Positions 1 to 9,944 of a DNA stretch of 41,183 bases are shown in pieces. The translations under genes and the position numbers were made by a program. The notes below the pieces were generated by a model. It was not told where the DNA came from. It searched no databases and saw nothing but the letters and a program-made list of their open reading frames with translations. Numbering within the stretch: the stretch's first letter is position 1; the number at the start of each line of letters is the position of its first letter. The stretch is from an uncultured Bacteroidota bacterium (GTDB lineage: Bacteria; Bacteroidota; Bacteroidia; Bacteroidales; F082), in NCBI GenBank assembly GCA_937901015.1, contig CALCGQ010000101.1, positions 1-41,183 of the forward strand. The letters are read 5' to 3'.

Positions 1-50
1 TGGCCTAAAATTAAATTAAATTTGGCGCTGAAATAATTAAAATTATATCA

Positions 51-431
51 ATGAATATTCCAGAAAATTTACTTTACACAGATGACCACGAGTGGGTTAA
101 GTTAGATGGCGATTATGCTTTTATTGGTGTTACCGATTTTGCACAAAAAGAGCTTGGCGACATCGTTTTTGTTGAGGTTGAAACCATAGATGAGGAACTT
201 GAAAAAGGTGATTCATTTGGTACAATTGAAGCAGTTAAAACTGTTTCAGATATGTTTATGCCCATTGGTGGAAAAGTTATTGAATTTAATGACGAGCTTG
301 AGGCAGATCCTGAAGTAATTAACAAAGATCCATACGAAAAAGGATGGATTGTTAAGATTCAAATTGCTGATAAAGCTGAACTTGATGAGCTACTAGACAA
401 GGAGGCTTATGCCGCTATTATTGATGCTTAA
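51..431 (+). CDS. gcvH: Glycine cleavage system H protein
   Basis: Translation MNIPENLLYTDDHEWVKLDGDYAFIGVTDFAQKELGDIVFVE...ESFGTIEAVKTVSDMFMPIGGKVIEFN; lipoyl-lysine context IEAVKTVSD is diagnostic. Confidence 0.97.
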   Translation: MNIPENLLYTDDHEWVKLDGDYAFIGVTDFAQKELGDIVFVEVETIDEELEKGDSFGTIEAVKTVSDMFMPIGGKVIEFNDELEADPEVINKDPYEKGWIVKIQIADKAELDELLDKEAYAAIIDA

Positions 432-437
432 AAGTCT

Positions 438-833
438 ATGTTAATCAGGAGATTATGGCCATCCCTGGTATGGGCAGTTGCAATTTTAATTTTAACTGGC
501 TTACCTGGAAAATATTTCCCAACTGTGGTAAGTTTTTGGGATTGGTTAAGTCCTGATAAAGTCGTTCATGTTTTTATTTTTGGAGTACAAACAGTACTAC
601 TGTTATATGCATTCCGAGCACAATTTTTTACTCGCAAATTGCGTTGGATATATATAGTGTTAATTTTAGCATTAACTACATTATTTGCATTGCTGACGGA
701 AATCCTTCAGAGGTATGTATTTATAGGACGACATGGAAATGTATACGATTTTTTAGCAGATTTTATAGGTGTTATTGTCGGATTCTTGGCATATTATTTG
801 CTTATTATCAAAAAGAAAGGAACTGGTAATTAA
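438..833 (+). CDS. VanZ-like family small membrane protein
   Basis: Four hydrophobic segments; 'DKVVHVFIFGVQTVLL', 'LTEILQRYVFIGRHGNVYDFLADFIGVIVGF' fits the VanZ family pattern; starts 6 nt after gcvH. Confidence 0.8.
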   Translation: MLIRRLWPSLVWAVAILILTGLPGKYFPTVVSFWDWLSPDKVVHVFIFGVQTVLLLYAFRAQFFTRKLRWIYIVLILALTTLFALLTEILQRYVFIGRHGNVYDFLADFIGVIVGFLAYYLLIIKKKGTGN

Positions 834-893
834 ACCTAACAAAGATTTTATTACTTTAGCAAATTATACTTTTTAATATAAAATTACTTAGAA

Positions 894-1571
894 ATGGAAG
901 CCAGGAAAACAAAAAAGGCAGACTTAGAAATTAAAAAAGGATACTTTTTTGAAATAGGTCTGATTGTAGCTTTATTGGTTGTTTTTGCAGCTTTTGAGTA
1001 CAAAAGTTATGATAAAATAACTGTTGACTTAACAGCTAGAGCTGTTGATGATACGCCAGAAGAGATTATTCCTATTACAGAGCAAAAAGTTAAACCACCA
1101 CCACCACCGCCACCGAAACAGGTAACAAAAATTACAATTGTTGAGGATGATGTTGAGGTTGAGGATGAAATCGACATTGATGTTGAGGCTGATGACGAAA
1201 CGGAAATGGAAGAGTATATTCCACCGGAAGATGACGATGAAGAGATTGTAGAGGCTGAAATTTTTACTGTTGTGGAAGCAATGCCAGAGTTTCCTGGTGG
1301 TATGGCCAAGTTAATGGGATACTTGGGAAACAACATTAAATATCCTCCTTTTGCAAAAGAAACAAATATTCAAGGTCGTGTATTTATCAATTTTGTTGTT
1401 GAGCCTGATGGAAAGATTTCAAACGTGAAAGTACTTAGAGGTATAGGTGGCGGATGTGATGAAGAAGCTATCAGAGTTGTTGAAAGTATGCCTAATTGGA
1501 AGCCGGGAATGCAGCGTGGTAAACCAGTGAGGGTATCATATAACTTACCTGTGAAATTTACACTTCAGTAG
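894..1571 (+). CDS. TonB family energy transducer
   Basis: Single N-terminal TM, Pro-rich linker KVKPPPPPPPKQ, C-terminal TonB domain 'MPEFPGGMAKLMGYLGNNIKYPPFAKETNIQGRVFINFVVEPDGKISNVKVLRGIGGGCDEEAIRVVESMPNWKPG'. Confidence 0.93.
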   Translation: MEARKTKKADLEIKKGYFFEIGLIVALLVVFAAFEYKSYDKITVDLTARAVDDTPEEIIPITEQKVKPPPPPPPKQVTKITIVEDDVEVEDEIDIDVEADDETEMEEYIPPEDDDEEIVEAEIFTVVEAMPEFPGGMAKLMGYLGNNIKYPPFAKETNIQGRVFINFVVEPDGKISNVKVLRGIGGGCDEEAIRVVESMPNWKPGMQRGKPVRVSYNLPVKFTLQ

Positions 1572-1590
1572 TATATAAAATATTAATAAT

Positions 1591-1627
1591 AAAAAAAGCT
1601 GCTATCCAATGGATAGCAGCTTTTTTT
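1591..1627. terminator. Bidirectional intrinsic terminator
   Basis: Perfect inverted repeat AAAAAAAGCTGCTATCC-AAT-GGATAGCAGCTTTTTTT between convergent tonB and rocD. Confidence 0.92.
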
Positions 1628-1643
1628 GTGGTCGTTTGAATTA

Positions 1644-2867
1644 TTAATCAAACGAAAGTATTGATTGCTCAATTATATTCATTGCTTCTGCGAGTTCTTC
1701 TTCACTAATAACCAATGGAGGAGCAAATCTAATTATATGGTCATGAGTAGGTTTCGCAAGAACACCATTCTCAGCCATTTTAATGCATACATCCATTGCA
1801 GTTTTTCCGTTCTTTGGTCTAATTACAACAGCATTAAGTAATCCTTTACCTCTTACCAATTCAACCATATCAGAATCGATGCTTCGCATTTTAGCTCGGA
1901 AAATATTTCCTAGATTCTCTGCCCTTTCTTCCAGATTTTCATCTTTAACAACTTGTAATGCTGCAGTAGCAATACGCGCAGCAACAGGATTTCCACCAAA
2001 TGTAGAGCCATGTTGTCCAGGTTTAATGGTCAACATAATCTCATCGTTTGCAAGTACTGCAGAAACGGGATATGCCCCACCTGATAGTGCTTTTCCTAAA
2101 ATTAAAATATCTGGATGAACACCTTCATGATCACATGCAAGCATTTTACCCGTACGAGCAATACCTGTTTGTACTTCATCAGCTATGAAAAGAACATTAT
2201 TAGCTTTACACATATCAAAAGCAGTTTTTAGATATCCTTCGTCTGGAACAACAACTCCTGCTTCTCCCTGAATTGGCTCAACTAGGAAACCAGCAACATT
2301 AGGATCTTTAAGTGCAACTTTTAATGCATCTAGATCATTGTAAGGAATTACAATAAAACCAGGTGTATATGGTCCGAAACCAACTCTTGATTCAGGATCA
2401 GTTGACATTGAGATAATGGAAATAGTACGACCATGGAAATTATCAGCACAAACAATAATTTTTGCCATATCATTTTCAATGCCTTTAACATCGTATGCCC
2501 AACGTCTACAAAGTTTAAGGGCTGTTTCATCAGCTTCAGCACCTGTGTTCATTGGAAGAACTTTGTCATATCCAAAAAACTCTGTAATATATTTTTCATA
2601 TACACCAAGTGCATCACTATAGAATGCTCTTGAAGTTAAAGTAAGTGTTTGAGCTTGCTCAACCATTGCGCCTACTATCTTTGGATGGCAATGTCCTTGA
2701 TTTACAGCTGAATATGCTGATAAAAAGTCGAAGTACTCTTTGCCTTCTACATCCCAAACTTTTGCTCCTTTACCTTTTGAAAGTACAACGCCCAATGGAT
2801 GATAATTATGTGCACCATATTTATCTTCAAGTTCCATTGCCGCTTTTGATGTTAATATCTCTGCCAT
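1644..2867 (-). CDS. rocD: Ornithine--oxo-acid transaminase
   Basis: '[46 protein letters not shown]', '[20 protein letters not shown]' PLP-Lys motif. The listed ORF extends to a TTG at 2900; ATG at 2867 (MAEILTSK) is the likelier start. Confidence 0.95.
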   Translation of the reverse strand: MAEILTSKAAMELEDKYGAHNYHPLGVVLSKGKGAKVWDVEGKEYFDFLSAYSAVNQGHCHPKIVGAMVEQAQTLTLTSRAFYSDALGVYEKYITEFFGYDKVLPMNTGAEADETALKLCRRWAYDVKGIENDMAKIIVCADNFHGRTISIISMSTDPESRVGFGPYTPGFIVIPYNDLDALKVALKDPNVAGFLVEPIQGEAGVVVPDEGYLKTAFDMCKANNVLFIADEVQTGIARTGKMLACDHEGVHPDILILGKALSGGAYPVSAVLANDEIMLTIKPGQHGSTFGGNPVAARIATAALQVVKDENLEERAENLGNIFRAKMRSIDSDMVELVRGKGLLNAVVIRPKNGKTAMDVCIKMAENGVLAKPTHDHIIRFAPPLVISEEELAEAMNIIEQSILSFD

Positions 2868-2983
2868 ACTAGTATGTTTTAATAAGTGAATTAATACCAA
2901 TTAATAAATTTGTTTGAGCAAAATTAGTCTTTTTCTCTATCTAAATAATAAAATAAATGGCAATTTGTATTTGATCTAAGAAT

Positions 2984-4057
2984 CTACAGTAAGTGTCTGA
3001 ATGGTAGTAATATCCATTCAAAAAATTTATTGATCAAGGGACGGTTTTTCCAATTCAAATAGTTGAACCTTTGGGAATCTGAAATTGTGGTTTTTACATG
3101 TGAGTTTACCTGACGTGCAATTTCTTTATTATCACCAACTAACATTATCTCGTACATATACCTAAAACTTCTATAATCAAAGTTAGAAGAACCAATGGCG
3201 AATATTTTCTTATCAACAAGCATTAACTTAGCATGAAGATTATTTAGCTCGTAAAATAGGATATTGACGCCTGATTTGTAAAGTAGTCCAAAGTATTTAT
3301 TTCTTAAGATATCAATGAGCGTAACATCCGAATTCTTTGGTAAAACTATATTTACGCTAACACCTCGTTGAGCCGCATCCATTAATGCTTTCCTGAGAAA
3401 GAATCCAGGCAAAAAGTAAGGAGTTTCTATTGTAATAACTGATTTTGCTGCTTTTATAAGCTTTATAAATTTGTTGTTGATTAGTTTTTTTGTGATTGAT
3501 GGAACATCGCGTACTATCTCAAAATTTCCATGTTTGATTAGTTTAGTTCTATAGGGACTATTAAAACCATATTTATTAAAGCCACGATAATCCTGATTGA
3601 AAAGCTTGACAAAAGTTACCGTTATATCACCTTTCATTTTTAGAACTGATTCCCTCCAGTTCATGTTATAACCAGTTAAATTCGAAGAGCCTATATATGT
3701 TATTTCATCATCAATAAGAAGAAGTTTTCTGTGATTTCTTCGATGAGATCTGGTAAACATATCTGTATTAAATTTTATCTTTTCAAAGAACCTAACCTTT
3801 CCACCATATTTAATAAGTTTTTTGAAATAGTCATCATCAATTGGTCCTGCTCCCCAATAATCTATTAGAATCTTAACCTTAACTCCTTCTTTGGCTTTCT
3901 TTGTTAGAGCCCTTCTGAACCTGTCGCCGATTTCATCCTTCCCAACTCTAAATGTTTCTATATAAATGTAATTTGTAGCTTTATCAATATCATCTATCAT
4001 TTCATTGTAGTATTGCAATGGCTCGTCAAATAGATGATATGTTTCGTTTGTTTTCAC
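2984..4057 (-). CDS. Phospholipase D / cardiolipin synthase family protein
   Basis: Two HKD motifs: HRRNHRKLLLIDDE and HAKLMLVDKK with following GSSN. GTG start overlaps the stop of the upstream TPR gene (TAGTG). Confidence 0.9.
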   Translation of the reverse strand: MKTNETYHLFDEPLQYYNEMIDDIDKATNYIYIETFRVGKDEIGDRFRRALTKKAKEGVKVKILIDYWGAGPIDDDYFKKLIKYGGKVRFFEKIKFNTDMFTRSHRRNHRKLLLIDDEITYIGSSNLTGYNMNWRESVLKMKGDITVTFVKLFNQDYRGFNKYGFNSPYRTKLIKHGNFEIVRDVPSITKKLINNKFIKLIKAAKSVITIETPYFLPGFFLRKALMDAAQRGVSVNIVLPKNSDVTLIDILRNKYFGLLYKSGVNILFYELNNLHAKLMLVDKKIFAIGSSNFDYRSFRYMYEIMLVGDNKEIARQVNSHVKTTISDSQRFNYLNWKNRPLINKFFEWILLPFRHLL

Positions 4058-5451
4058 TACTTTTTTCTAGACTTTAAAAACAATAAATATACAAACAAAA
4101 CTATAATTATCAGTCCAGAGATAATCATGAGGATAAATTTATATCTTGATAGTTCCCTCTCTTTAATCTTATTGTCTTGCTCAAGTTGGTTATTCTTTTC
4201 TATGTTTTCTGCGATCTGGTGCTCTATTTCAAGTTTGGATAGCTTAAATTCATTCAATTTTTCAATAAGTGTATCCTTAGTGAACTTGTATAAGCGGAAG
4301 TAGTTTTGAAATTCATCATAATTGCAGGTCAGAGCAAAACAGTGTAGAAGAGATTCTTGGCTTTTTTCAATATACTCTACCTGTCCATCAATTTTCGCTT
4401 GATACAGGCTTTCTTTAAAATAATAAATGGCTTTTTCAATGCTGTCAAAAATTTGATACATATGTCCTAAGTTATAATAAACCATAACTATCCCATTGTG
4501 AGAATTTAGATCTTCATAAAGCTCTAAACTATATTGTAAGTGTTCATTTGCATTTATATAATCCTCCATATTTATGTATAACGTTCCAAGATTATTATTT
4601 AATAATGCTATTCCAATTTTGTCATTTTGACTCTTCTTGAGTTGAAGTGCTTTATTATAAACACTTAATGCCTTTTTATAGTCCTTATACTGATAATTAT
4701 ATAATTCACCAAGATTAGTAAGTGTTTGCGATAAAGCCCTTTTATTATCTGATTTAGTAAACAGAGAAATGGACTTTTCATAGTAACTGACGGCTTCAAT
4801 ATACTTGCCTAGTTTAGCATATATAATACCAATACTATTGTACGAATAAGCAATTCCATCAGTATTGTTTATCTCAGTAAAAGTTGATGCAGCCAAAAAA
4901 TAATTTTCAAGAGCGTCGTAATAATTTTTACTGTAATAACATATATTCCCAATTTGAATCAGCGATACTCCAACACCTTCCGAATTGCCTATTTTTTCTT
5001 CCAATTCAAGTGATTGGTTATACATATCCTTAGCCTTATTGAACTCTGCTCTTTCTTCATAAATGAGTCCGATGTTGTTAAGTAGTTTTGCTTGTCCCGG
5101 TTTATTACCAGTTTCTTTGTAAATATCTAAGCTTGCATGAAAATAGTAGAAAGCTGTATCAAGATAGCCAGTATAATAATTGCTTGTTCCTAAGGATTTA
5201 AGAGTCAGGGCTTCTAGCTCAGGGTTTTTTAGGTTAACTGCAAGATTATAAGCTTGTTTGCCGTAATTTATACAATCTGAAAAAACAATATTCCTGTAAG
5301 CTTCGGATAGTGTAATAAGGGCATGGACTTTTTCATTAGATTCTGTATTTTCTACTATGATTTTCAAGCTGTCAATGGATTCTAAAGTTGCTGAAATACC
5401 ACTTGATATTAAGATAATTTGGGTTAGAATAATTATGGTTAATTTCCTCAT
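4057..5451 (-). CDS. TPR repeat protein with N-terminal signal, coiled coil and C-terminal TM helix
   Basis: Repeated TPR motifs (e.g. AKLLNNIGLIYEERAEFNKAKDMYNQSLELEEKIG), coiled coil, TM 'FILMIISGLIIIVLFVYLLFL' at the extreme C-terminus. Confidence 0.88.
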   Translation of the reverse strand: MRKLTIIILTQIILISSGISATLESIDSLKIIVENTESNEKVHALITLSEAYRNIVFSDCINYGKQAYNLAVNLKNPELEALTLKSLGTSNYYTGYLDTAFYYFHASLDIYKETGNKPGQAKLLNNIGLIYEERAEFNKAKDMYNQSLELEEKIGNSEGVGVSLIQIGNICYYSKNYYDALENYFLAASTFTEINNTDGIAYSYNSIGIIYAKLGKYIEAVSYYEKSISLFTKSDNKRALSQTLTNLGELYNYQYKDYKKALSVYNKALQLKKSQNDKIGIALLNNNLGTLYINMEDYINANEHLQYSLELYEDLNSHNGIVMVYYNLGHMYQIFDSIEKAIYYFKESLYQAKIDGQVEYIEKSQESLLHCFALTCNYDEFQNYFRLYKFTKDTLIEKLNEFKLSKLEIEHQIAENIEKNNQLEQDNKIKERELSRYKFILMIISGLIIIVLFVYLLFLKSRKK

Positions 5452-5568
5452 AACTGCAAAGTTAGTAAAAGAAGCAATAATTGTATACCGTGTTAATTAT
5501 CAATTGAATTATAATTATTCAAAATTAAATAACAAGGCTATAATAATAATGAGATGATCATTAGTTGT

Positions 5569-5576
5569 TATCTTTG
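5569..5576 (+). promoter_or_regulatory. Candidate Bacteroidetes -7 element (TATCTTTG) upstream of yicC
   Basis: Matches TAnnTTTG; 16 nt upstream of the yicC ATG; no clear -33 TTG found. Confidence 0.3.
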
Positions 5577-5592
5577 TAAAAATTATTGAAAC

Positions 5593-6468
5593 ATGATAAA
5601 ATCAATGACCGGTTACGGTAAGGATATTGTAAGTCTTGACAATACATCAGTAACAGTTGAAATACGAACACTAAATAGTAAACAGCTTGATATAAACCTT
5701 AGGGTGCCTGCTTTTTTAAAGGAAAAGGAAATTGAAATAAGAAAATCAATTGCATCGAAGCTGGTTAGGGGCAAGATTGATGTGTCCTTATTAATTGAAT
5801 TTAATGATGTGGAAACGGCACCTGTTATTGATAAAAGTATTGCTAAGCATTACTATTCACAGCTGAAGGATCTTGCCGAAACCATGGATCAAGCTGATTT
5901 CAATAACTATCTTGATATTATTGTAAAGATGCCAGAAGTATTTGTTCAAAAAGAACTCGAAGTTGGAGAAGGTGAATTTAAGGCTGTAACCACTTGTTTG
6001 GAAAATGCTTTAACAGCAGTAGATAATGCTAGAAGTAGTGAGGGAGCAGATTTGGAAGTGGATTTTAGGCTTAGAAACGAAAATATTCTTGAGCTGTTGG
6101 ATAAGGTCGAATCTTATGACAAACAAAGGGTAACAAAAATTAGAGAAAGGATATTAAATAATATTCAAAAATTTATTGTGGATCCTGAAACAGACAAGAA
6201 CAGATTAGAGCAAGAGATTATATATTATATTGAAAAACTTGATATTACAGAAGAGAAAGTAAGGTTGAGAAACAATTGTATTTACTTTTTGGAGAATCTT
6301 GATAATAAGGAATCATCAGGTAAAAAACTTGGATTTATAACTCAGGAGATTGGGAGGGAAATCAATACTCTTGGTTCGAAAGCAAATGATTCAGACCTTC
6401 AGAAAATAGTAGTATTGATGAAGGATGAGTTAGAAAAAATGAAAGAACAATTGTTTAATATTTTGTAG
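5593..6468 (+). CDS. yicC: YicC family endoribonuclease
   Basis: 'MIKSMTGYGKD...VEIRTLNSKQLDINLRVP', C-terminal 'GKKLGFITQEIGREINTLGSKANDSDLQKIVVLMKDELEKMKEQLFNIL'. Confidence 0.96.
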   Translation: MIKSMTGYGKDIVSLDNTSVTVEIRTLNSKQLDINLRVPAFLKEKEIEIRKSIASKLVRGKIDVSLLIEFNDVETAPVIDKSIAKHYYSQLKDLAETMDQADFNNYLDIIVKMPEVFVQKELEVGEGEFKAVTTCLENALTAVDNARSSEGADLEVDFRLRNENILELLDKVESYDKQRVTKIRERILNNIQKFIVDPETDKNRLEQEIIYYIEKLDITEEKVRLRNNCIYFLENLDNKESSGKKLGFITQEIGREINTLGSKANDSDLQKIVVLMKDELEKMKEQLFNIL

Positions 6469-6470
6469 AG

Positions 6471-7046
6471 ATGTCGGAATTGAAACTTGGCAAGCTTTTA
6501 ATTTTCTCAGCTCCATCGGGATCTGGTAAAACAACCCTTGTAAAATACATTATGGAAAAGCAGGATAATCTGGCTTTTTCCATATCAGCAACAAGTCGAA
6601 ATCGTCGAGGCAAGGAAGTAGATGGACAGGATTATTATTTTTTAAGTGCAGATGAGTTTAGAAATAAAATTTCATCTAATGATTTTGTTGAGTGGGAGGA
6701 AGTATATACCAACAGGTATTATGGCACTCTGAAAACGGAGGTTGACAGGATTCGGAAATCCGGAAATCATGTTGTGTTTGATGTTGATGTTGTTGGTGGA
6801 GTAAACATTAAGAGCATATATGATGATCAAGCACTTGCCATATTTGTGATGCCTCCTTCTATAGAAGCATTAAGGGATCGTTTGATTGCAAGAGGATCAG
6901 ATTCAGAACAAGATATTCAAACAAGAATAGATAAAGCCGAGTTTGAATTAACTTTTTCCCATAAGTTCGACAAAGTTGTAATAAATGATGATCTTGAAAA
7001 GGCTAAAAAGGAAGCTCTTGAACTAGTGCTTGATTTTATTAAGTAA
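6471..7046 (+). CDS. gmk: Guanylate kinase
   Basis: 'LLIFSAPSGSGKTTLVKYIME...FSISATSRNRRGKEVDGQDYYFLSADEF'; 2 nt after yicC. Confidence 0.97.
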   Translation: MSELKLGKLLIFSAPSGSGKTTLVKYIMEKQDNLAFSISATSRNRRGKEVDGQDYYFLSADEFRNKISSNDFVEWEEVYTNRYYGTLKTEVDRIRKSGNHVVFDVDVVGGVNIKSIYDDQALAIFVMPPSIEALRDRLIARGSDSEQDIQTRIDKAEFELTFSHKFDKVVINDDLEKAKKEALELVLDFIK

Positions 7047-7057
7047 GAAGATAAATT

Positions 7058-8056
7058 ATGAAATCAGTAATTCTACCGGCATATAACCGAAATATAATAC
7101 GAGCAATGCTTGGCTTAAAAGTCGAAGAAACGGAAATGCCAATTCCAGGCGAAAATGATATTATCATAAAAACTCATGCTGCTCCAGTAAATCCTTCAGA
7201 TATTGCATTCATTCAAGGTGTTTATAATATTGTAAAGCCAATTCCTACTGTTCCAGGATTCGAAGCATCAGGTATGGTTGTTAATGCCGGAAAAAATGGA
7301 AGCCATCTGGTTGGTAATAAAGTAAGTTGTTTTGTTCAGGATGATAATTCAGGTACTTGGTCAGAATTTATTATTGCGAATATTGCTGATGTAATTGAGC
7401 TAAAAGATGAGATGGATATGGATCAGGCAGCTTGTTTCACTGTGAATCCATTTACTGCTTATGCAATGTTCGATATTGTTTTACAACGAAAGTCAACAGC
7501 CATTATTCAGAATGCTTCAGGAGGTCAGGTAGCAAATTTCATCAGGCGAATGGCTGACGAAAACGGTATCAAAGTAATTGATATTGTAAGAAAAGAAGAA
7601 ACTGCAAGTATGCTTCGGTCAAAAGGAGCAAGCTATGTTATTGTGGAAACTGATGAGGATTTCGAGGAAAAGTTACAGGATATGTGCACTAAGCTTCAGC
7701 CTACGGTTGCTTTTGATGCAGTTGGAGGTAATCTGGGTGGTATTATGTTTAATGCACTTTCGGAGGATTCAGAGTTAGTAGTTTATGGTGGACTATCTGG
7801 TAAGGGGCTCTCTGATTTAAATGTCATGGATGTTATCTTTGATAATAAAATAGTTTCAGGATTCAATCTAATGGATTGGAAATCTGATATTGGCAAGGAC
7901 GAATTTGAAAGAATTTCATTATTACTTCAGGATAAATTCATCGCAGGTGACTATGTAACCGAGATTGGTGGGACAACCTCACTGGAAAATATCGTAAAGG
8001 GATTACGTGGTTATATTGCCGATATGAGTAAAGGAAAATTGTTGGTTAAACCATAG
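7058..8056 (+). CDS. Medium-chain (zinc-type alcohol dehydrogenase / quinone reductase-like) NAD(P)-dependent oxidoreductase
   Basis: GroES-like N-terminus 'IIIKTHAAPVNPSDIAFIQGVY...PTVPGFEASGMV'; 'TAIIQNASGGQVANFI' Rossmann region. Confidence 0.88.
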   Translation: MKSVILPAYNRNIIRAMLGLKVEETEMPIPGENDIIIKTHAAPVNPSDIAFIQGVYNIVKPIPTVPGFEASGMVVNAGKNGSHLVGNKVSCFVQDDNSGTWSEFIIANIADVIELKDEMDMDQAACFTVNPFTAYAMFDIVLQRKSTAIIQNASGGQVANFIRRMADENGIKVIDIVRKEETASMLRSKGASYVIVETDEDFEEKLQDMCTKLQPTVAFDAVGGNLGGIMFNALSEDSELVVYGGLSGKGLSDLNVMDVIFDNKIVSGFNLMDWKSDIGKDEFERISLLLQDKFIAGDYVTEIGGTTSLENIVKGLRGYIADMSKGKLLVKP

Positions 8057-8067
8057 ATATTTTGAAT

Positions 8068-8655
8068 ATGGGTGGAATAAAAAAAATAGGATTGCTTTTT
8101 GGATCTTTTAATCCAATACATAATGGCCATTTGATATTAGCAAACTATATGGCTGAGTTCACTGATTTGGATGAAGTTTGGTTTGTTGTTTCTCCTCAAA
8201 ACCCATTAAAAGATAAGAAGAGTTTGCTAGCAGACTATCACCGTTTGGCTCTAACTCGACTCGCTGTTGAAGACCATCAAAAACTCAAGGTAACTAATAT
8301 TGAGTTTAGCATGCCTAAACCCTCTTATACAATTGATACTCTAACTTGGCTAAGTGAAGAATATCCAAATAATGAATTTGTGCTAATATGTGGGACTGAT
8401 ATTTTTAACTCATTTCATAAATGGAAGAACTATCAGGAAATACTAAATCAGTATAGTTTATATGTATATCCTAGGCCAGGTTCTGAACTTGGTAATTTTG
8501 CAGATAATCAGTCAATTAAAGTGTTTGATGCTCCACAAATGGAAATATCTTCAAGTTTCATAAGAAAAGCCATAAAGCAAAAGAAGAATCTTGATTATTG
8601 GATGCCGTTAAAAGTATATGAATATATTCTTGAGATGCATTTTTATGAAAAATAG
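8068..8655 (+). CDS. nadD: Nicotinate-nucleotide adenylyltransferase
   Basis: 'IGLLFGSFNPIHNGHLILANYMAE', 'SSSFIRKAIKQ'. Listed ORF begins at TTG 8062; ATG at 8068 gives MGGIKKIGLLFGSF. Confidence 0.95.
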   Translation: MGGIKKIGLLFGSFNPIHNGHLILANYMAEFTDLDEVWFVVSPQNPLKDKKSLLADYHRLALTRLAVEDHQKLKVTNIEFSMPKPSYTIDTLTWLSEEYPNNEFVLICGTDIFNSFHKWKNYQEILNQYSLYVYPRPGSELGNFADNQSIKVFDAPQMEISSSFIRKAIKQKKNLDYWMPLKVYEYILEMHFYEK

Positions 8656-8714
8656 ATAATTTGTTGCCAAAATGAATGAGATGAAACTAGTGTCTCCATT
8701 TCAAATTCTCATAC

Positions 8715-9842
8715 TTACCCATAGAATTCCTCAATTTTACCACATATAATATCCACAACATCAAGAGGTAATTCATAAAAAAGAGGAAGTCTGATTAACC
8801 GATTAGCAAATTTATCTGTATTAATTAATGGCCTTCCTTGATATTTATGTTTGAAATATGGGCTGCTATGTAAAGGTAAATAGTGGAAAACCGCCTGTAT
8901 CATGTTGTTATTAAGGTGACTAAGTAGTCTGTCACGCTCCGCCATATCACCTGTGATAAGATAAAAAACATGACCATTATTAGTTGCATAATCAGGAATA
9001 CTAATAAGCTCAAAATGTCCTAGTTTGGAGATGTTAGCCAGATTATCATGGTATCTGTTCCAAATCGAAATCCTGGTATCGTGAATATCATCAATATGTT
9101 TTAGCTGTGCATATAGAAATGCTGCAATCATATCTGATGGGGTGTATGATGCGCCAACATCTACCCATTCATATTTGCTTACTTCGCCGCGTGAAAATGC
9201 TGATCTGTTTGTTCCTTTTTCCCATACAATCTCAGCACGTTTAATGTACTTATCATCATTGATAATAAGTAAACCACCCTCGCCACTGCTTATGTTTTTT
9301 GTTTCATGAAAGGAACATGTTGCGAATTCACCAAAACTACCCAAAGGCCTTCCTTTGTAGAATGAATCAATAGCGTGAGCAGTGTCTTCCAATAATATTA
9401 TATTGTGCTTCCTACAAATGGCAACTGCTTCGTCCATATCAACTGCAATACCACCATAATGCATTACCATTAGAACTTTTGTATTCTCAGTTATTAAGCT
9501 TTCGGCATGATCCAAATCGATATTAGGATGATTTTGCATGCTGTCGGCAAATAATATATTTGCTCCTCTAAGAATAAACGGACTTGTGGTTGAAACAAAA
9601 GTGTATGAAGGCATAATGACTTCATCACCTTCTTTTAGCTCCATAAGAATGGTGGCCATTTCCAATGCATCGGTACAAGAGCTGGTTAGAAAAGTTTTTC
9701 TGTAACCATATTTTTTTTCAAAAAATTCCTGACACTTCTTGGTGTATAATCCATTTCCGGATATATGCCCGAATGAAGCAGCACTGGTTATGTTTTGAAT
9801 TTCTTTGCCTGTAAACCAGGGTTTGTTAAAGGGAATTTTCAC
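8715..9842 (-). CDS. DegT/DnrJ/EryC1 family sugar aminotransferase, dTDP-4-amino-4,6-dideoxygalactose transaminase (WecE/RffA) type
   Basis: 'MKIPFNKPWFTGKEIQNI...SCTDALEMATILMELKEGDEVIMPSYTFVSTTSPFILRGA', 'CSFHETKNISSGEGGLL' PLP-Lys motif. Confidence 0.9.
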   Translation of the reverse strand: MKIPFNKPWFTGKEIQNITSAASFGHISGNGLYTKKCQEFFEKKYGYRKTFLTSSCTDALEMATILMELKEGDEVIMPSYTFVSTTSPFILRGANILFADSMQNHPNIDLDHAESLITENTKVLMVMHYGGIAVDMDEAVAICRKHNIILLEDTAHAIDSFYKGRPLGSFGEFATCSFHETKNISSGEGGLLIINDDKYIKRAEIVWEKGTNRSAFSRGEVSKYEWVDVGASYTPSDMIAAFLYAQLKHIDDIHDTRISIWNRYHDNLANISKLGHFELISIPDYATNNGHVFYLITGDMAERDRLLSHLNNNMIQAVFHYLPLHSSPYFKHKYQGRPLINTDKFANRLIRLPLFYELPLDVVDIICGKIEEFYG

Positions 9843-9944
9843 AATACAAAATTAGTGAAATTTTGATATCCTTATTGAAAGAATAATTGGCATTGTTATA
9901 ATTTTATTCTTGAATGGGAATATTAGATAATAAGTGAGTGAGGT

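Noticed and set aside
1007-1336. Antisense ORF (109 aa, Ser/Gly-rich)
   Set aside because: Mirror of the acidic/Pro-rich region of the tonB gene; low-complexity composition artefact.
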